Origin: an uncultured Roseateles sp.
Lineage (GTDB): Bacteria; Pseudomonadota; Gammaproteobacteria; Burkholderiales; Burkholderiaceae_C
DNA: 64,000 bases
Direction of reading: 5' to 3'
NCBI RefSeq assembly: GCF_963422335.1
Contig: NZ_OY729424.1
Span: forward strand, 3,038,001 to 3,102,000
The position numbers were made by a program, and so were the translations under genes. Positions within the stretch are counted from its first letter, which is position 1, and each line of letters starts with the position of its first letter. A model generated the notes under the pieces. That model made no database searches and was not told the DNA's origin. It saw only the letters and a list, made by a program, of their open reading frames with translations. Below, piece by piece: positions 54,778 through 63,524 of the stretch.

Positions 54778-55263
54778 ATGCCGATGGAGAAGGCCTTCAT
54801 CGGCCTGGGCGCCAACCTCGGTGACGCCCGCGCCACCCTGGACGCCGCGCTGGCGGCTCTGCGACAGCTGCCGCAGACCGAATGGCTGGGCCGTTCGTCC
54901 CTCTACCGCACTGCGCCGGTGGATGCCGGGGGGCCCGACTATCTGAATGCGGTGGCTGCGCTGAGCACCGGCCTGTCGCCCGAAGCCTTGCTGGCCGCGC
55001 TGCAGGCCATAGAACAGGCCCACGGCCGCGAGCGGCCCTACCGCAATGCACCGCGCACGCTCGATCTGGACCTGCTGCTGTACGGCGAGCAGGTGTTGGA
55101 GACGCCGGCGTTGCAGCTGCCCCATCCGCGCATGCACCAGCGCGCCTTTGTACTGGCGCCGCTGCTCGAAATCGATCCGGACGTGCAAATACCCGGGCAG
55201 GCTGACGCAGCGAAACTGCTCGCCGGCGTGGCAGACCAGGTGCTGCAACGCCTGACGGACTGA
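54778..55263 (+). CDS. folK: 6-hydroxymethyl-7,8-dihydropterin pyrophosphokinase
   Basis: Folate biosynthesis enzyme, 161 residues. The family start [20 protein letters not shown], the [17 protein letters not shown] loop and the signature [15 protein letters not shown] are all present. It transfers pyrophosphate from ATP to the pterin. It begins 6 nt after pcnB, as in other proteobacteria. The second in-frame ATG, 6 nt downstream, is an equally possible start. Confidence 0.94.
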   Translation: MPMEKAFIGLGANLGDARATLDAALAALRQLPQTEWLGRSSLYRTAPVDAGGPDYLNAVAALSTGLSPEALLAALQAIEQAHGRERPYRNAPRTLDLDLLLYGEQVLETPALQLPHPRMHQRAFVLAPLLEIDPDVQIPGQADAAKLLAGVADQVLQRLTD

Positions 55264-55358
55264 CTCCGAATCGCTAAATCTTGCACCGATAGCTCGGGTC
55301 GGCTGCGCTGAAATCGTCGGGCCACGGCCTTCGCACGTACACTTCGCACCCGTCATGT

Positions 55359-55386
55359 GTGACATGACGATGACCCAACGATGACA
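55359..55386. promoter_or_regulatory. PHO-box-like triple direct repeat before the Pit operon
   Basis: Three hexamers at exact 11-nt intervals: GTGACA (55359), ATGACC (55370) and ATGACA (55381). Read on the minus strand they are TGTCAT, GGTCAT and TGTCAC, close to the PhoB half-site with its 11-nt period. They lie 43 nt before the DUF47 gene. A palindrome GTCATGT-GTG-ACATGAC (55352-55368) overlaps. Confidence 0.5.
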
Positions 55387-55428
55387 TGAGCCGTGCCGCC
55401 CGGGCCCGCGCTCGTCCAAGGACCCACT

Positions 55429-56076
55429 ATGTTTTTTGGCAAATTCCTGCCCCGCGAAGGCAATTTCTTTGAGTTGTTCAACGAGCACGGCGGCAAGATC
55501 GTCGAGGGCTCGCGCGCCTTCATGCTGATGGTGCAGAACTACTCGGACCTGACCCTGCGCGAGAAATATGCCGCCGAGGTGGATGCCGCCGAGCGCCATG
55601 CCGACCGTGTCACTGCCGAGGTCAACCGCCTGCTGCACCGCACGTTCATCACGCCGATCGACCGCGAGCAGATCCACAGCTTGATCAACGCCATGGACGA
55701 CATCCTGGACCTGTTTCAGGACGTCACCGAGACCCTGTCGCTGTACGACGTGCGCAAGATCACCGAAGAGGTGCTGCGCCTGGGCGAGCTCAGCGCCAAG
55801 TGCTGCGAGCGCGTCCAGCACGCGGTGACCCTGCTGCCCAAGCTGAACCAGGCCGAGGTGGCCGAGTCGGCGATCAAGACCTGCGAGGAGATCGACCGCC
55901 TGGAGTCCGACGCCGACCGCGTGATGCGTGCCGCCATGTCCAAGCTGTTCCGCGAGCAGGAAGACGTGCGCGAGCTGATCAAGCTCAAGGCGATCTACGA
56001 GCAACTCGAATCGATCACCGACCGCTGCGAAGACGTGGCCAATCTGATCGAGGGCATCGTCCTCGAGAATTCCTGA
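55429..56076 (+). CDS. DUF47/PhoU-like Pit accessory protein
   Basis: An all-helical cytoplasmic protein of 215 residues, family DUF47 (TIGR00153-type, distantly related to PhoU). Typical start MFFGKFLPREGNFFELFNEHG and helical segments rich in Glu, Arg and Leu, such as ETLSLYDVRKITEEVLRLGE. AAGGA lies 6 nt before ATG 55429. It precedes pit by 15 nt, the widespread orfA-pit arrangement in which the protein is thought to assist or control the phosphate transporter. Confidence 0.9.
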   Translation: MFFGKFLPREGNFFELFNEHGGKIVEGSRAFMLMVQNYSDLTLREKYAAEVDAAERHADRVTAEVNRLLHRTFITPIDREQIHSLINAMDDILDLFQDVTETLSLYDVRKITEEVLRLGELSAKCCERVQHAVTLLPKLNQAEVAESAIKTCEEIDRLESDADRVMRAAMSKLFREQEDVRELIKLKAIYEQLESITDRCEDVANLIEGIVLENS

Positions 56077-56091
56077 TACGGCAGAGTATTG

Positions 56092-57102
56092 ATGGAACCC
56101 CTACAGATCAGTTTCTGGGTCATCGTCCTGCTGGTGGTGCTGGCGCTGGGCTTTGATTTCATGAACGGCTTCCACGACGCGGCGAACTCGATCGCCACGG
56201 TCGTCAGCACCGGCGTGCTCAAGCCCCAGCAGGCGATTCTGTTCGCCGCCTTTTTCAATGTGGTGGCCGTGGCCATCTTCCAGCTCAAGGTGGCGGCCAC
56301 CGTGGGCAAGGGCATTGTCGACCCGGGCATCGTTGACCACCATGTGGTGTTCGGTGCGCTGATCGGCGCCATTGCCTGGAATGTGGTGACCTGGTTCTAT
56401 GGCATTCCGTCGAGCTCATCGCATGCACTGATCGGTGGCATCGTCGGCGCGGTGATTGCCAAGGCTGGTGCCGGTGCGCTGGTGGCCGCGGGTGTGCTGA
56501 AGACGGTGCTGTTCATCATCGTCTCGCCGCTGCTGGGCTTCCTCCTGGCTTCGCTGATGATGGTGGCCGTGTCCTGGATCTTCAGGCGCACACCGCCGCT
56601 GCGGGTGGACAACTGGTTCCGGCGCATGCAACTGGTCTCCGCCGGTCTGTACAGCCTGGGTCACGGTGGCAATGACGCGCAGAAGACGATTGGTCTGATC
56701 TGGATGTTGCTGATCGCCGCAGGCAAGGTGGGTGCGGGCGATGCCTCGCCACCGAGTTGGGTGATCTGGAGCTGCTACCTGGCCATCGGCATGGGCACGA
56801 TGTTTGGCGGCTGGCGCATCGTCAAGACCATGGGCCAGAAGATCACCAAGCTCAAGCCGGTGGGTGGCTTCTGCGCCGAGACCGGAGGCGCGATCACGTT
56901 GTTCCTGGCCACGGCGCTTGGCGTGCCGGTCTCCACCACCCACACCATCACCGGGGCCATCGTCGGCGTCGGCTCGGTACAGCGGGCCTCGGCCGTGCGC
57001 TGGGGCGTGGCCGGCAACATCGTCTGGGCCTGGATACTGACCATTCCCTGCGCGGCCTTTGTCGCAGGGGTGTTCTACTGGTTGAGCTTCACGCTATTTT
57101 GA
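56092..57102 (+). CDS. pit: Low-affinity inorganic phosphate transporter Pit
   Basis: Inner-membrane symporter, 336 residues, of the PiT family (about 320 for short members). The two family repeats are visible: FDFMNGFHDAANSIATVVSTGVL near the N-terminus and LYSLGHGGNDAQKTIGLIWM in the second half, with VSTTHTITGAIVGVG later. ATG 56092 is used; the TTG 3 nt earlier is less likely. It works with the DUF47 protein encoded just upstream. Confidence 0.93.
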   Translation: MEPLQISFWVIVLLVVLALGFDFMNGFHDAANSIATVVSTGVLKPQQAILFAAFFNVVAVAIFQLKVAATVGKGIVDPGIVDHHVVFGALIGAIAWNVVTWFYGIPSSSSHALIGGIVGAVIAKAGAGALVAAGVLKTVLFIIVSPLLGFLLASLMMVAVSWIFRRTPPLRVDNWFRRMQLVSAGLYSLGHGGNDAQKTIGLIWMLLIAAGKVGAGDASPPSWVIWSCYLAIGMGTMFGGWRIVKTMGQKITKLKPVGGFCAETGGAITLFLATALGVPVSTTHTITGAIVGVGSVQRASAVRWGVAGNIVWAWILTIPCAAFVAGVFYWLSFTLF

Positions 57103-57118
57103 TGACATTGGGGACAGA

Positions 57119-57161
57119 CCTTGTCGTACCCGGCAAGCTCTGTCCTCAACTGACTGGGTCT
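57119..57161. repeat. Intergenic repeat, copy B
   Basis: Second copy of the repeat seen at 1611-1656 (CCTTGTCGTACCCGGCAAGCTCTG and AACTGACTGG). Here it lies within an imperfect hairpin, GGGGACAGA (57110-57118) pairing with TCTGTCCTC. It lies between pit and the convergent TM2 gene. Confidence 0.5.
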
Positions 57162-57601
57162 CACTGGCTCAGTTCCTGGGACGCTTCAACCTGGCTCTCG
57201 AAGTAGCGCTGGCTGCCGAAGGCAATCGTCGCCATCAGCGCCGTGCCGCCCAGCAGCAAGGACAAGACCACCGCGATGATGGCGGCCCAGCCGCTGGGTG
57301 CACTGGCCTGGCCGCCGTTGTAGCGCGCGTCCCACTTCTCGTCCGAGGTCAGGCCGTAGACGATGGCCTGGAGCATGGACTGGGCCAGCATCAGTCCCAG
57401 CAGCGGTATCAGCACCCAGGCCAGATGGTCGTCCTGGCCCAACAACTCCATCCGTCGCAGGCCGTAGTAGCCAGCGAGTGTGGGCAGCGGATGCAGCCAG
57501 GCCAGCTTGTCCTTGAAGCCGAACATGTAGAAGCGGTGCAGGCCCAGACTGCCGCCGGCCAGCGCCAGCCAAGTGGCCAGCGTCTTGGAGCGGGCGCTCA
57601 T
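57161..57601 (-). CDS. TM2-domain membrane protein
   Basis: A 146-residue membrane protein. The N-terminus TLATWLALAGGSLGLHRFYMFG is the TM2 domain signature (a G-x-x-G-x-H-R-F-Y turn between two helices), followed by PLPTLAGYYGL, two further hydrophobic segments and a polar C-terminus. The function is not established for this family. It overlaps the upstream acetyltransferase gene by ATGA. Confidence 0.8.
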   Translation of the reverse strand: MSARSKTLATWLALAGGSLGLHRFYMFGFKDKLAWLHPLPTLAGYYGLRRMELLGQDDHLAWVLIPLLGLMLAQSMLQAIVYGLTSDEKWDARYNGGQASAPSGWAAIIAVVLSLLLGGTALMATIAFGSQRYFESQVEASQELSQ

Positions 57602-58158
57602 GCGCCCGCCTTGGCGGCATCCACCGGCGCGGTCTCAGCGCCCTGGCCGAGCTGTTTTTGCATCAGCACAACGTCCAGCCAGCGGCCAAACTTCCAGCCG
57701 GCATTGTTGATCACGCCGGTCGGCTCGAAGCCCAGGCTGCGGTGCACGCCGATCGAACCGAGGTTCTGCGAGTCCCCGATCACTGCCAGCATCTGGCGCG
57801 CCCCCAGCGCCTCGCAGCGCGCCACCAGCTCGGCCAGCAGCAGCCGGCCCACGCCCTTGCCATGGGCATTGGGCCTCAGATAGATCGAATCCTCCAGGCA
57901 GAAGCGGTAGGCCATGCGGGGGCGGAAATAGTTGGCATAGGCATAGCCCAGTACCTCGCCCTGGTGTTCCGCGACCAGCCAGGGCAGGCCCCGGCCCAGC
58001 ACTTCCTGGCGGCGACGGGCCATTTCGGGCTGCTCTGGAACCTCGGTTTCAAAGGTGCCCGTGCCCTGTAAAACGGCCTGGGCATAGATGGCGGTGATGG
58101 CGGCCAGATCCGATTCGCTGCTCGGACGTAGGAATAAATTGGAAGACTCGGTGCTCAT
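57598..58158 (-). CDS. GNAT N-acetyltransferase (phosphinothricin/methionine-sulfoximine-type)
   Basis: A 186-residue acetyltransferase. Typical of the PAT/MddA group: [22 protein letters not shown] at the N-terminus, [19 protein letters not shown], the acetyl-CoA motif [26 protein letters not shown], and [30 protein letters not shown] near the end. Such enzymes acetylate toxic amino-acid analogues or methionine sulfoximine; the actual substrate here is unknown. It is ATGA-coupled to the TM2 gene. Confidence 0.88.
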   Translation of the reverse strand: MSTESSNLFLRPSSESDLAAITAIYAQAVLQGTGTFETEVPEQPEMARRRQEVLGRGLPWLVAEHQGEVLGYAYANYFRPRMAYRFCLEDSIYLRPNAHGKGVGRLLLAELVARCEALGARQMLAVIGDSQNLGSIGVHRSLGFEPTGVINNAGWKFGRWLDVVLMQKQLGQGAETAPVDAAKAGA

Positions 58159-58185
58159 GTGTACCCGTTGGTTGCAGCTGGAGTT

Positions 58186-58191
58186 TATAAT
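58186..58191 (+). promoter_or_regulatory. -10 box of the rpsP operon promoter
   Basis: Consensus TATAAT about 145 nt upstream of rpsP. The -35 region (about 58162-58168) is poor. Leader RNA of about 140 nt would contain a hairpin GATGCA-AAAAA-TGCATC (58252-58268), possibly regulatory. Confidence 0.5.
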
Positions 58192-58336
58192 GCCGGGTTC
58201 CGGTGCTGGTCGGTCGCAAGACTGGCGTATCTACAGCGCCTCCCTCGCGAGGATGCAAAAAATGCATCTGAGCCCCCGATTTGCTCGCCTGAGTGTCTCC
58301 TGGTGTGGCGGTCGATTTGAAGATCAAGGAAACATC

Positions 58337-58588
58337 ATGGTCGTTATTCGACTGTCTCGCGGCGGCTCCAAGCGTCGTCCGTTTTACAACATCGTTGTGG
58401 CCAACAGCCAGAACCGCCGTGACGGCCGCTTCCTCGAGAAGGTTGGCTTCTACAACCCCGTGGCTTCCGGCGCTGCCGAATCGCTGCGCGTGGCTGTTGA
58501 CCGCGTGAACCACTGGGTTGGCGTTGGCGCCCAGCTGTCGCCCACGGTGACGCGTCTGGTCGACCAGGCCAAGAAGGCCACGGTCTAA
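58337..58588 (+). CDS. rpsP: 30S ribosomal protein S16
   Basis: Ribosomal protein S16, 83 residues, with the family start [20 protein letters not shown] and [24 protein letters not shown] lies 6 nt before ATG 58337. It is the first gene of the classical rpsP-rimM-trmD-rplS operon. Confidence 0.98.
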   Translation: MVVIRLSRGGSKRRPFYNIVVANSQNRRDGRFLEKVGFYNPVASGAAESLRVAVDRVNHWVGVGAQLSPTVTRLVDQAKKATV

Positions 58589-58600
58589 GACCGTACGCGA

Positions 58601-59200
58601 TTGAACACCGAAGTGAGCTCATCCGACAGCAATGCCGCCTGGCCGGCAGACGCCATCGAAGTGGGCCGCATCGGTGAGGCCTGGGGGATCAAGGGTTGGG
58701 TCAAGGTTTTGTCCTATTCCGCCGATCCCCAGGCCCTGTTCCGGGCCAAGCGCTGGTTCCTCAAGGCTTCCGAGGACCGTAAATCGCTGCCCAAGCCAGG
58801 CTGGGTTCTTCCCGCCTCGCTGCAAGTCACCCAGGTGCGTGAGCATGGTGATGGCATCGTTGCCAGCATCGATGGCGTGACCGACCGTAACGGCGCTGAA
58901 GCGCTGCGCGGCGCACGCATCTTCACCTCACGAGCCGAATTCCCCAGCCCCAAGGCCGACGAGTACTACTGGATCGATCTGATCGGTCTGCAGGTCGTCA
59001 ACACCCAGGGCGAAGATCTGGGTACGGTGATCGGCTTGATCGACACTGGCCCGCACAGCGTGCTGCGCGTGATGCCGGCTGGCATGGTCGAACCGATCAA
59101 GCCCGACGAAGAGCGCCTGATTCCCTTTGTGGCCGCCTATGTGGGCGAGGTCAGCCTGGAACAGCGCCGCATCACCGTCGACTGGGGCCTGGACTACTGA
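58601..59200 (+). CDS. rimM: Ribosome maturation factor RimM
   Basis: 16S rRNA processing factor, 199 residues. The N-terminal domain carries VGRIGEAWGIKGWVKVLSYS and the C-terminal PRC-barrel YYWIDLIGLQVVNTQGEDLG and IPFVAAYVGEVSLEQRRITVDW. The start is uncertain: TTG 58601 gives the full length and GTG 58613 is the next choice, and neither has a clear ribosome-binding site, so translation may be coupled to rpsP 12 nt upstream. Confidence 0.92.
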   Translation: MNTEVSSSDSNAAWPADAIEVGRIGEAWGIKGWVKVLSYSADPQALFRAKRWFLKASEDRKSLPKPGWVLPASLQVTQVREHGDGIVASIDGVTDRNGAEALRGARIFTSRAEFPSPKADEYYWIDLIGLQVVNTQGEDLGTVIGLIDTGPHSVLRVMPAGMVEPIKPDEERLIPFVAAYVGEVSLEQRRITVDWGLDY

Positions 59201-59230
59201 TCCAGACCGTGGCCAAGGCCATGCACCGCC

Positions 59231-59986
59231 ATGCGCTTTGACGTCGTCACCCTGTTCCCCGAGTTGTTCGGCCCGCATCTGAGCGAGGGCGTGACGCGCC
59301 GCGCGTTCGACAGCGGCCAGGTCGATGTGCGGCTGTGGCAGTTGCGCGACTTTGCCGACGGCAATTACCGCCGCGTCGATGACAGGCCCTACGGCGGCGG
59401 CCCCGGTATGGTGATGCTGGCCGAGCCTCTGGAGCGGGCGCTGGCCGCCGTGCGCGCTGATCGCGCTGATGCGGCGCCGCTGATCCACTTCTCACCCACC
59501 GGCCGGCGCATCGACCAGGCCTTGGTGCAGGAAATGGCCACAGGCCCCGGCGCCGTGCTGCTGTGCGGCCGCTACGAGGGCATAGACCAGCGTGTCATCG
59601 ACCGCCATGTGACCTTGGAACTGAGCCTAGGCGACTTCGTGCTGTCCGGCGGCGAGCTGCCGGCGATTGCGCTGCTCGATGCGATCGCCCGTCTGCAGGA
59701 TGGTGTGCTCAACGACGCAGCCTCGCACCAGCAGGACAGTTTTTCCGACGGCCTGCTCGATTGCCCGCACTACAGCCGGCCCGAGCGGCTGGCCACGCCG
59801 GAGGGCGAGCTGGCGGTGCCGGCGGAGCTGATGAGCGGCCACCATGCGCAGATTGCGCGCTGGCGCCGCGAGCGCTCGCTGGAGATCACCGCCCGCCGCC
59901 GGCCGGACCTGATCGCCGCGGCCCGCGCCGCAGGCAAGCTGAGCCGCGAGGATGAGCGGTTTCTCGGGTCGCTGAAGCCAGTGTGA
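59231..59986 (+). CDS. trmD: tRNA (guanine-37-N1)-methyltransferase
   Basis: SPOUT-class methyltransferase, 251 residues, forming m1G37 in tRNA to prevent frameshifting. The N-terminus [34 protein letters not shown] and the trefoil-knot segment [21 protein letters not shown] are diagnostic. The start is ATG 59231. It sits between rimM and rplS in the expected order. Confidence 0.96.
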   Translation: MRFDVVTLFPELFGPHLSEGVTRRAFDSGQVDVRLWQLRDFADGNYRRVDDRPYGGGPGMVMLAEPLERALAAVRADRADAAPLIHFSPTGRRIDQALVQEMATGPGAVLLCGRYEGIDQRVIDRHVTLELSLGDFVLSGGELPAIALLDAIARLQDGVLNDAASHQQDSFSDGLLDCPHYSRPERLATPEGELAVPAELMSGHHAQIARWRRERSLEITARRRPDLIAAARAAGKLSREDERFLGSLKPV

Positions 59987-60019
59987 GGCGGGCCCTGCCA
60001 GGGCAGGCCAAAGCTGCGC

Positions 60020-60025
60020 TATAAT
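60020..60025 (+). promoter_or_regulatory. Possible internal promoter (-10) before rplS
   Basis: Consensus TATAAT in the 126-nt trmD-rplS gap; -35 TGCCAG (59996-60001, 18-nt spacer) is weak. The leader includes a short stem GGGATG-N5-CATCCC (60053-60069), which could play a part in L19 control. Confidence 0.4.
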
Positions 60026-60112
60026 CAAAGGCTTTTCGATCCTCTGGCGGGCTGGGATGGTCCTCATCCCTGGAATACATATGAGCGCCGCCATGATCAC
60101 AAGGAGAACTCT

Positions 60113-60466
<354 letters not shown>

Positions 60467-60518
60467 TTGCCCGCTGCCAGTCCAGGAGGTGCGAAAGTAC
60501 CTTTTTGACCAGTGCCCA

Positions 60519-60545
60519 CAAGGCCGCCTCCGGGCGGCTTTGTTG
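60519..60545 (+). terminator. Intrinsic terminator of the rpsP-rplS operon
   Basis: Stem GCCGCC/GGCGGC (60523-60528 with 60533-60538, extended by AA/TT) followed by a U-rich tail UUUGUUGUUU, 53 nt after the rplS stop. Confidence 0.75.
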
Positions 60546-60568
60546 TTTCCGCCCTATGCTCTATTGCT

Positions 60569-61258
60569 GTGACCGTTCCCATCTTCGATCCCCACGCCGT
60601 TCCGGTGATCAGCCGCGACGAGCACCTGCCCGCGCTCAGCCCCGAACGGATGACCCCAGCCTTTCTGCGCCAGCGCTTTCGCGACGGCGCCGACTGGTTG
60701 CCCGAGATTCCGGGCGACGGCCGCATGAGCGATCGCGAACCGGCCCAGGCCTCGGTGCTGGTGCCGCTGGTGCTGCGCGAGTCCGGTCTGACCGTGCTGC
60801 TGACGCGCCGCACCGCGCACCTGCGTGCCCATGCTGGGCAGATCAGCTTTCCTGGCGGTCGGGTCGAGGCGCATGATTTCGATCCGGTGGCCACCGCCCT
60901 TCGCGAAACTGAAGAAGAGGTCGGCCTGTCGCATGACTTCGTCGAAGTCATCGGCCAACTGCCGATCTACACCACGGTCACCGCCTTTCAGGTCACACCA
61001 GTGGTCGGCCTGGTGCGGCCTGGCTTTACGCTGACGCTGGACACCTTCGAAGTGGACGAGGCGTTCGAGGTACCGTTGCAGTTCTTGATGACGCCGGCCC
61101 ACCACCAACGCCATCAAGTCGACTTCGATGGCGGCCGCCGCCAGTTTCTGTCCATGCCCTGGACCGGCCCCGATGCAGCGGGCGCGCAACGCGAATACTT
61201 CATCTGGGGCGCCACCGCCGCAATGCTGCGCAACTTCTACCGTTTTCTGGCTGTTTGA
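60569..61258 (+). CDS. Nudix CoA pyrophosphatase (NudL-like)
   Basis: A 229-residue Nudix hydrolase. The CoA-specific NuCoA motif LLTRRTAHLRAHAGQISFPGG is followed by the Nudix box with RETEEEVGL, which identifies a coenzyme A diphosphatase cleaving CoA to phosphopantetheine and 3',5'-ADP. The proposed start is GTG 60569 (VTVPIFDP); upstream in-frame starts lie in the rplS terminator. It follows the rplS terminator and lies 28 nt before the next gene. Confidence 0.88.
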   Translation: MTVPIFDPHAVPVISRDEHLPALSPERMTPAFLRQRFRDGADWLPEIPGDGRMSDREPAQASVLVPLVLRESGLTVLLTRRTAHLRAHAGQISFPGGRVEAHDFDPVATALRETEEEVGLSHDFVEVIGQLPIYTTVTAFQVTPVVGLVRPGFTLTLDTFEVDEAFEVPLQFLMTPAHHQRHQVDFDGGRRQFLSMPWTGPDAAGAQREYFIWGATAAMLRNFYRFLAV

Positions 61259-61286
61259 CGAAGCTTGACCGCTATCATCCCCGGCC

Positions 61287-62276
61287 ATGAACTTCTTCGC
61301 GGTCTTGTTTGCGCTGCTGTTTGAACAGCTGAAACCTCTGCCTCACGGGAACCGGGTCCACGACTCGGTCATTGCTTGGGTGCGCTGGACCGGACGCAAT
61401 TTCGACGCCGGCCGCGAACACCACGCCACCGTCGTCTGGTGCATCACCGTGCTGGGCCCGGCCGTGATCACCGGGTTGATCCATCTGCTGATCAACCACT
61501 TCAGCGTCTTCCTCGCGCTGGCTTTCGACGTACTGATGCTCTACCTGACCCTGGGCTTCAGGCAGTTCAGCCATTACTACACCGACATCCGCGATGCGCT
61601 CGAGCGCGGCGACGAACTGGAGGCCCGCCGCATGCTGGCCGAGTGGCGCCATCTTGACGCCAGTGAGCTGCCGCGCACCGAGCTCTTGCGCCATGTCATC
61701 GAGCACTCGCTGCTGGCCGCACACCGCCACGTGTTTGGGGTGTTCTTCTGGTTCATCCTGCTGTCAACCCTGGGCCTGGGGCCCGCCGGCGCGGTGCTTT
61801 ACCGCATGGCCGAGTTCGCCAGCCGCTACTGGGCCTTCAAGAGCCGCACCACCGATGCGCCGACCAATGAGCGGCTGATGCAGGTCTCGCTGCGCGTGTT
61901 TGGCTGGATCGACCATGTGCCCGCGCGACTGACCGCTGCAGGCTTTGCCATCGTCGGCAATTTCGAGGAGGCGGTGAATGGCTGGCGCCGCGATGCGGGC
62001 CTTTGGCGCCATGCCAACGAGGGCATCATCCTGGCCTCGGCAGCTGGGGCCCTGGGCCTGCAATTGGGCGGCAACGCCGCGCCCGGCGTGACGCCGGACC
62101 GCTCGAAGACCTTCGACGCCGGCATCGCTCCGGACAGCATGGACACCGATGGGGCCACGCCCGGCCAGCAGGCCCAGCTGGGCCATCTGCAAAGCGTGGT
62201 CGGCCTGGTCTGGCGTTCGGTCATCCTGTGGATGCTGCTGCTGGCCTTGATGACGCTGGCCAATCTGATCGGCTGA
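61287..62276 (+). CDS. CobD/CbiB-like membrane protein
   Basis: A 329-residue membrane protein with the pattern of the CobD/CbiB family: N-terminal hydrophobic region, FRQFSHYYTDIRDALERGDELEARRML, LLRHVIEHSLLAAHRHVFGVFFWFIL, and FGWIDHVPARLTAAGFAIVGNFEEAV, followed by a C-terminal helix. True CbiB makes adenosylcobinamide phosphate; this betaproteobacterial branch is usually annotated only as CobD/CbiB-like. No other cobalamin gene is near. It is convergent with rsgA (16 nt between stops). Confidence 0.85.
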   Translation: MNFFAVLFALLFEQLKPLPHGNRVHDSVIAWVRWTGRNFDAGREHHATVVWCITVLGPAVITGLIHLLINHFSVFLALAFDVLMLYLTLGFRQFSHYYTDIRDALERGDELEARRMLAEWRHLDASELPRTELLRHVIEHSLLAAHRHVFGVFFWFILLSTLGLGPAGAVLYRMAEFASRYWAFKSRTTDAPTNERLMQVSLRVFGWIDHVPARLTAAGFAIVGNFEEAVNGWRRDAGLWRHANEGIILASAAGALGLQLGGNAAPGVTPDRSKTFDAGIAPDSMDTDGATPGQQAQLGHLQSVVGLVWRSVILWMLLLALMTLANLIG

Positions 62277-62292
62277 ACTGATTGGCCGAAAC

Positions 62293-63198
62293 TCAATACC
62301 GCTTGCCGCCCAGCTCCTGCAGGATCTCGCCGTAAATGCGGTAACGCGAGGCATTGATCTCGCCGCGATCGAGGGCCGCGCGCACGCCGCAGCCCGGCTC
62401 GTGCTGGTGGGTGCAGTTGTAGAACTTGCAGTTTTCGGCGTGCTTGCGCAGATCGGGCATCAGGCCCGGCAGCTGCAGCGGTTCAATCTGGCGCAGGCCG
62501 AATTCCTGGAAGCCGGGCGAGTCCAGCAAACCGGTCTTGCGCTCATCGTCCAGCCAGTACCACTTGGTCGTCGTCGTCGTGTGGCGGCCCGAATTCAGCG
62601 CCTGCGAGATGTCGCCGACCTGCGCATTCGCGTCGGGTATCAGCATATTGATCAAGGTCGACTTGCCGGTGCCGCTGGGGCCCAGCACCAGTGTGGCTTT
62701 GTCCTTCAGCCAAGGCATCAGCAGGGCCGTCGAGCCCACCGGGTCGGCCTTGAAGGCCACCTCGATCACCTCCTGGCCCATCGCGCGGTAGGGCGCCAGC
62801 CGTTCGCGGGCCAACTGCACGCCGGGCAGATCGGTCTTGTTCAAGGCGATCGTGGTGCTGATGCCGGCGCTCTCGGCGGCGATCAGTGCCCGGGCCAGCT
62901 GCGACTCGCTGAACACCGGCTCGACGGCCACCAGTATCAGCAGCTGATCGAGGTTGGCGGCAAAGCTCTTGGTCTTCCACTCGTCCTGGCGGAATAGCAG
63001 ATTGCGGCGCGGCTCGACCTGCTCGATCACGCCCTCATCGCCGGTGATGGCCCAGCGCACGCGGTCGCCGACTACGCAATCGCTTTTCTTGCCGCGGGGC
63101 CGGCAGTTGACGCGCCGGCCTTCGGGGGTTTCGACCAGATAGTGACGGCCATGGCCGACGACCACGAGCCCGATGTCCAGCTCGCTGAAGCGGCTCAT
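62293..63198 (-). CDS. rsgA: Small ribosomal subunit biogenesis GTPase RsgA
   Basis: Circularly permuted GTPase, 301 residues, that checks late maturation of the 30S subunit. An N-terminal OB-fold (GHGRHYLVETPEGRRVNCRPRG) comes first, then G4 NKTD, then the later G1 motif GPSGTGKSTL, and LLDSPGFQEFG (G3). A C-terminal zinc knuckle is present in CKFYNCTHQHEPGC. The order of motifs (G4 before G1) is diagnostic. It overlaps phhB by ATGA. Confidence 0.95.
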   Translation of the reverse strand: MSRFSELDIGLVVVGHGRHYLVETPEGRRVNCRPRGKKSDCVVGDRVRWAITGDEGVIEQVEPRRNLLFRQDEWKTKSFAANLDQLLILVAVEPVFSESQLARALIAAESAGISTTIALNKTDLPGVQLARERLAPYRAMGQEVIEVAFKADPVGSTALLMPWLKDKATLVLGPSGTGKSTLINMLIPDANAQVGDISQALNSGRHTTTTTKWYWLDDERKTGLLDSPGFQEFGLRQIEPLQLPGLMPDLRKHAENCKFYNCTHQHEPGCGVRAALDRGEINASRYRIYGEILQELGGKRY

Positions 63199-63524
63199 GC
63201 GGACGTTGGCTGCAAGGCGTTCACCAGCTGGGCGCAGACGAAGTCATTGACCGAGATGCCCTTGACCGAATGGGTGTTGAAGCGGACGACGCAGCGGCCG
63301 TAGGCGATATGCATATCGGGGTGGTGATCCTGCTCGTTGGCCAGCTGCGCCACCGCATTGACGAAGGCCATGGTCTGGTGGAAGTTGGGAAAGTTGACGC
63401 GCCGCTCCAGCGCGCCCTGGGTCAGCCGCCAGCCGCTGATCTGATCCAGCAGATCCCGGACCTCGGCCTCGCTGAGGGCCGTGACCTGGTTCGAACAATG
63501 CGTGGGCAGATCGGCAAGCTTCAT
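63195..63524 (-). CDS. phhB: Pterin-4a-carbinolamine dehydratase
   Basis: A 109-residue dehydratase regenerating dihydropterin for aromatic amino acid hydroxylases. The active-site phrase EQDHHPDMHIAYGRCVVRF (with two catalytic histidines) and TQGALERRVNFPNFHQTMAFVNAVA are typical. No phenylalanine hydroxylase gene is visible. Its ATG overlaps the stop of the protease gene in its restored frame, and its stop overlaps rsgA, so the three genes form one unit. Confidence 0.92.
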   Translation of the reverse strand: MKLADLPTHCSNQVTALSEAEVRDLLDQISGWRLTQGALERRVNFPNFHQTMAFVNAVAQLANEQDHHPDMHIAYGRCVVRFNTHSVKGISVNDFVCAQLVNALQPTSA

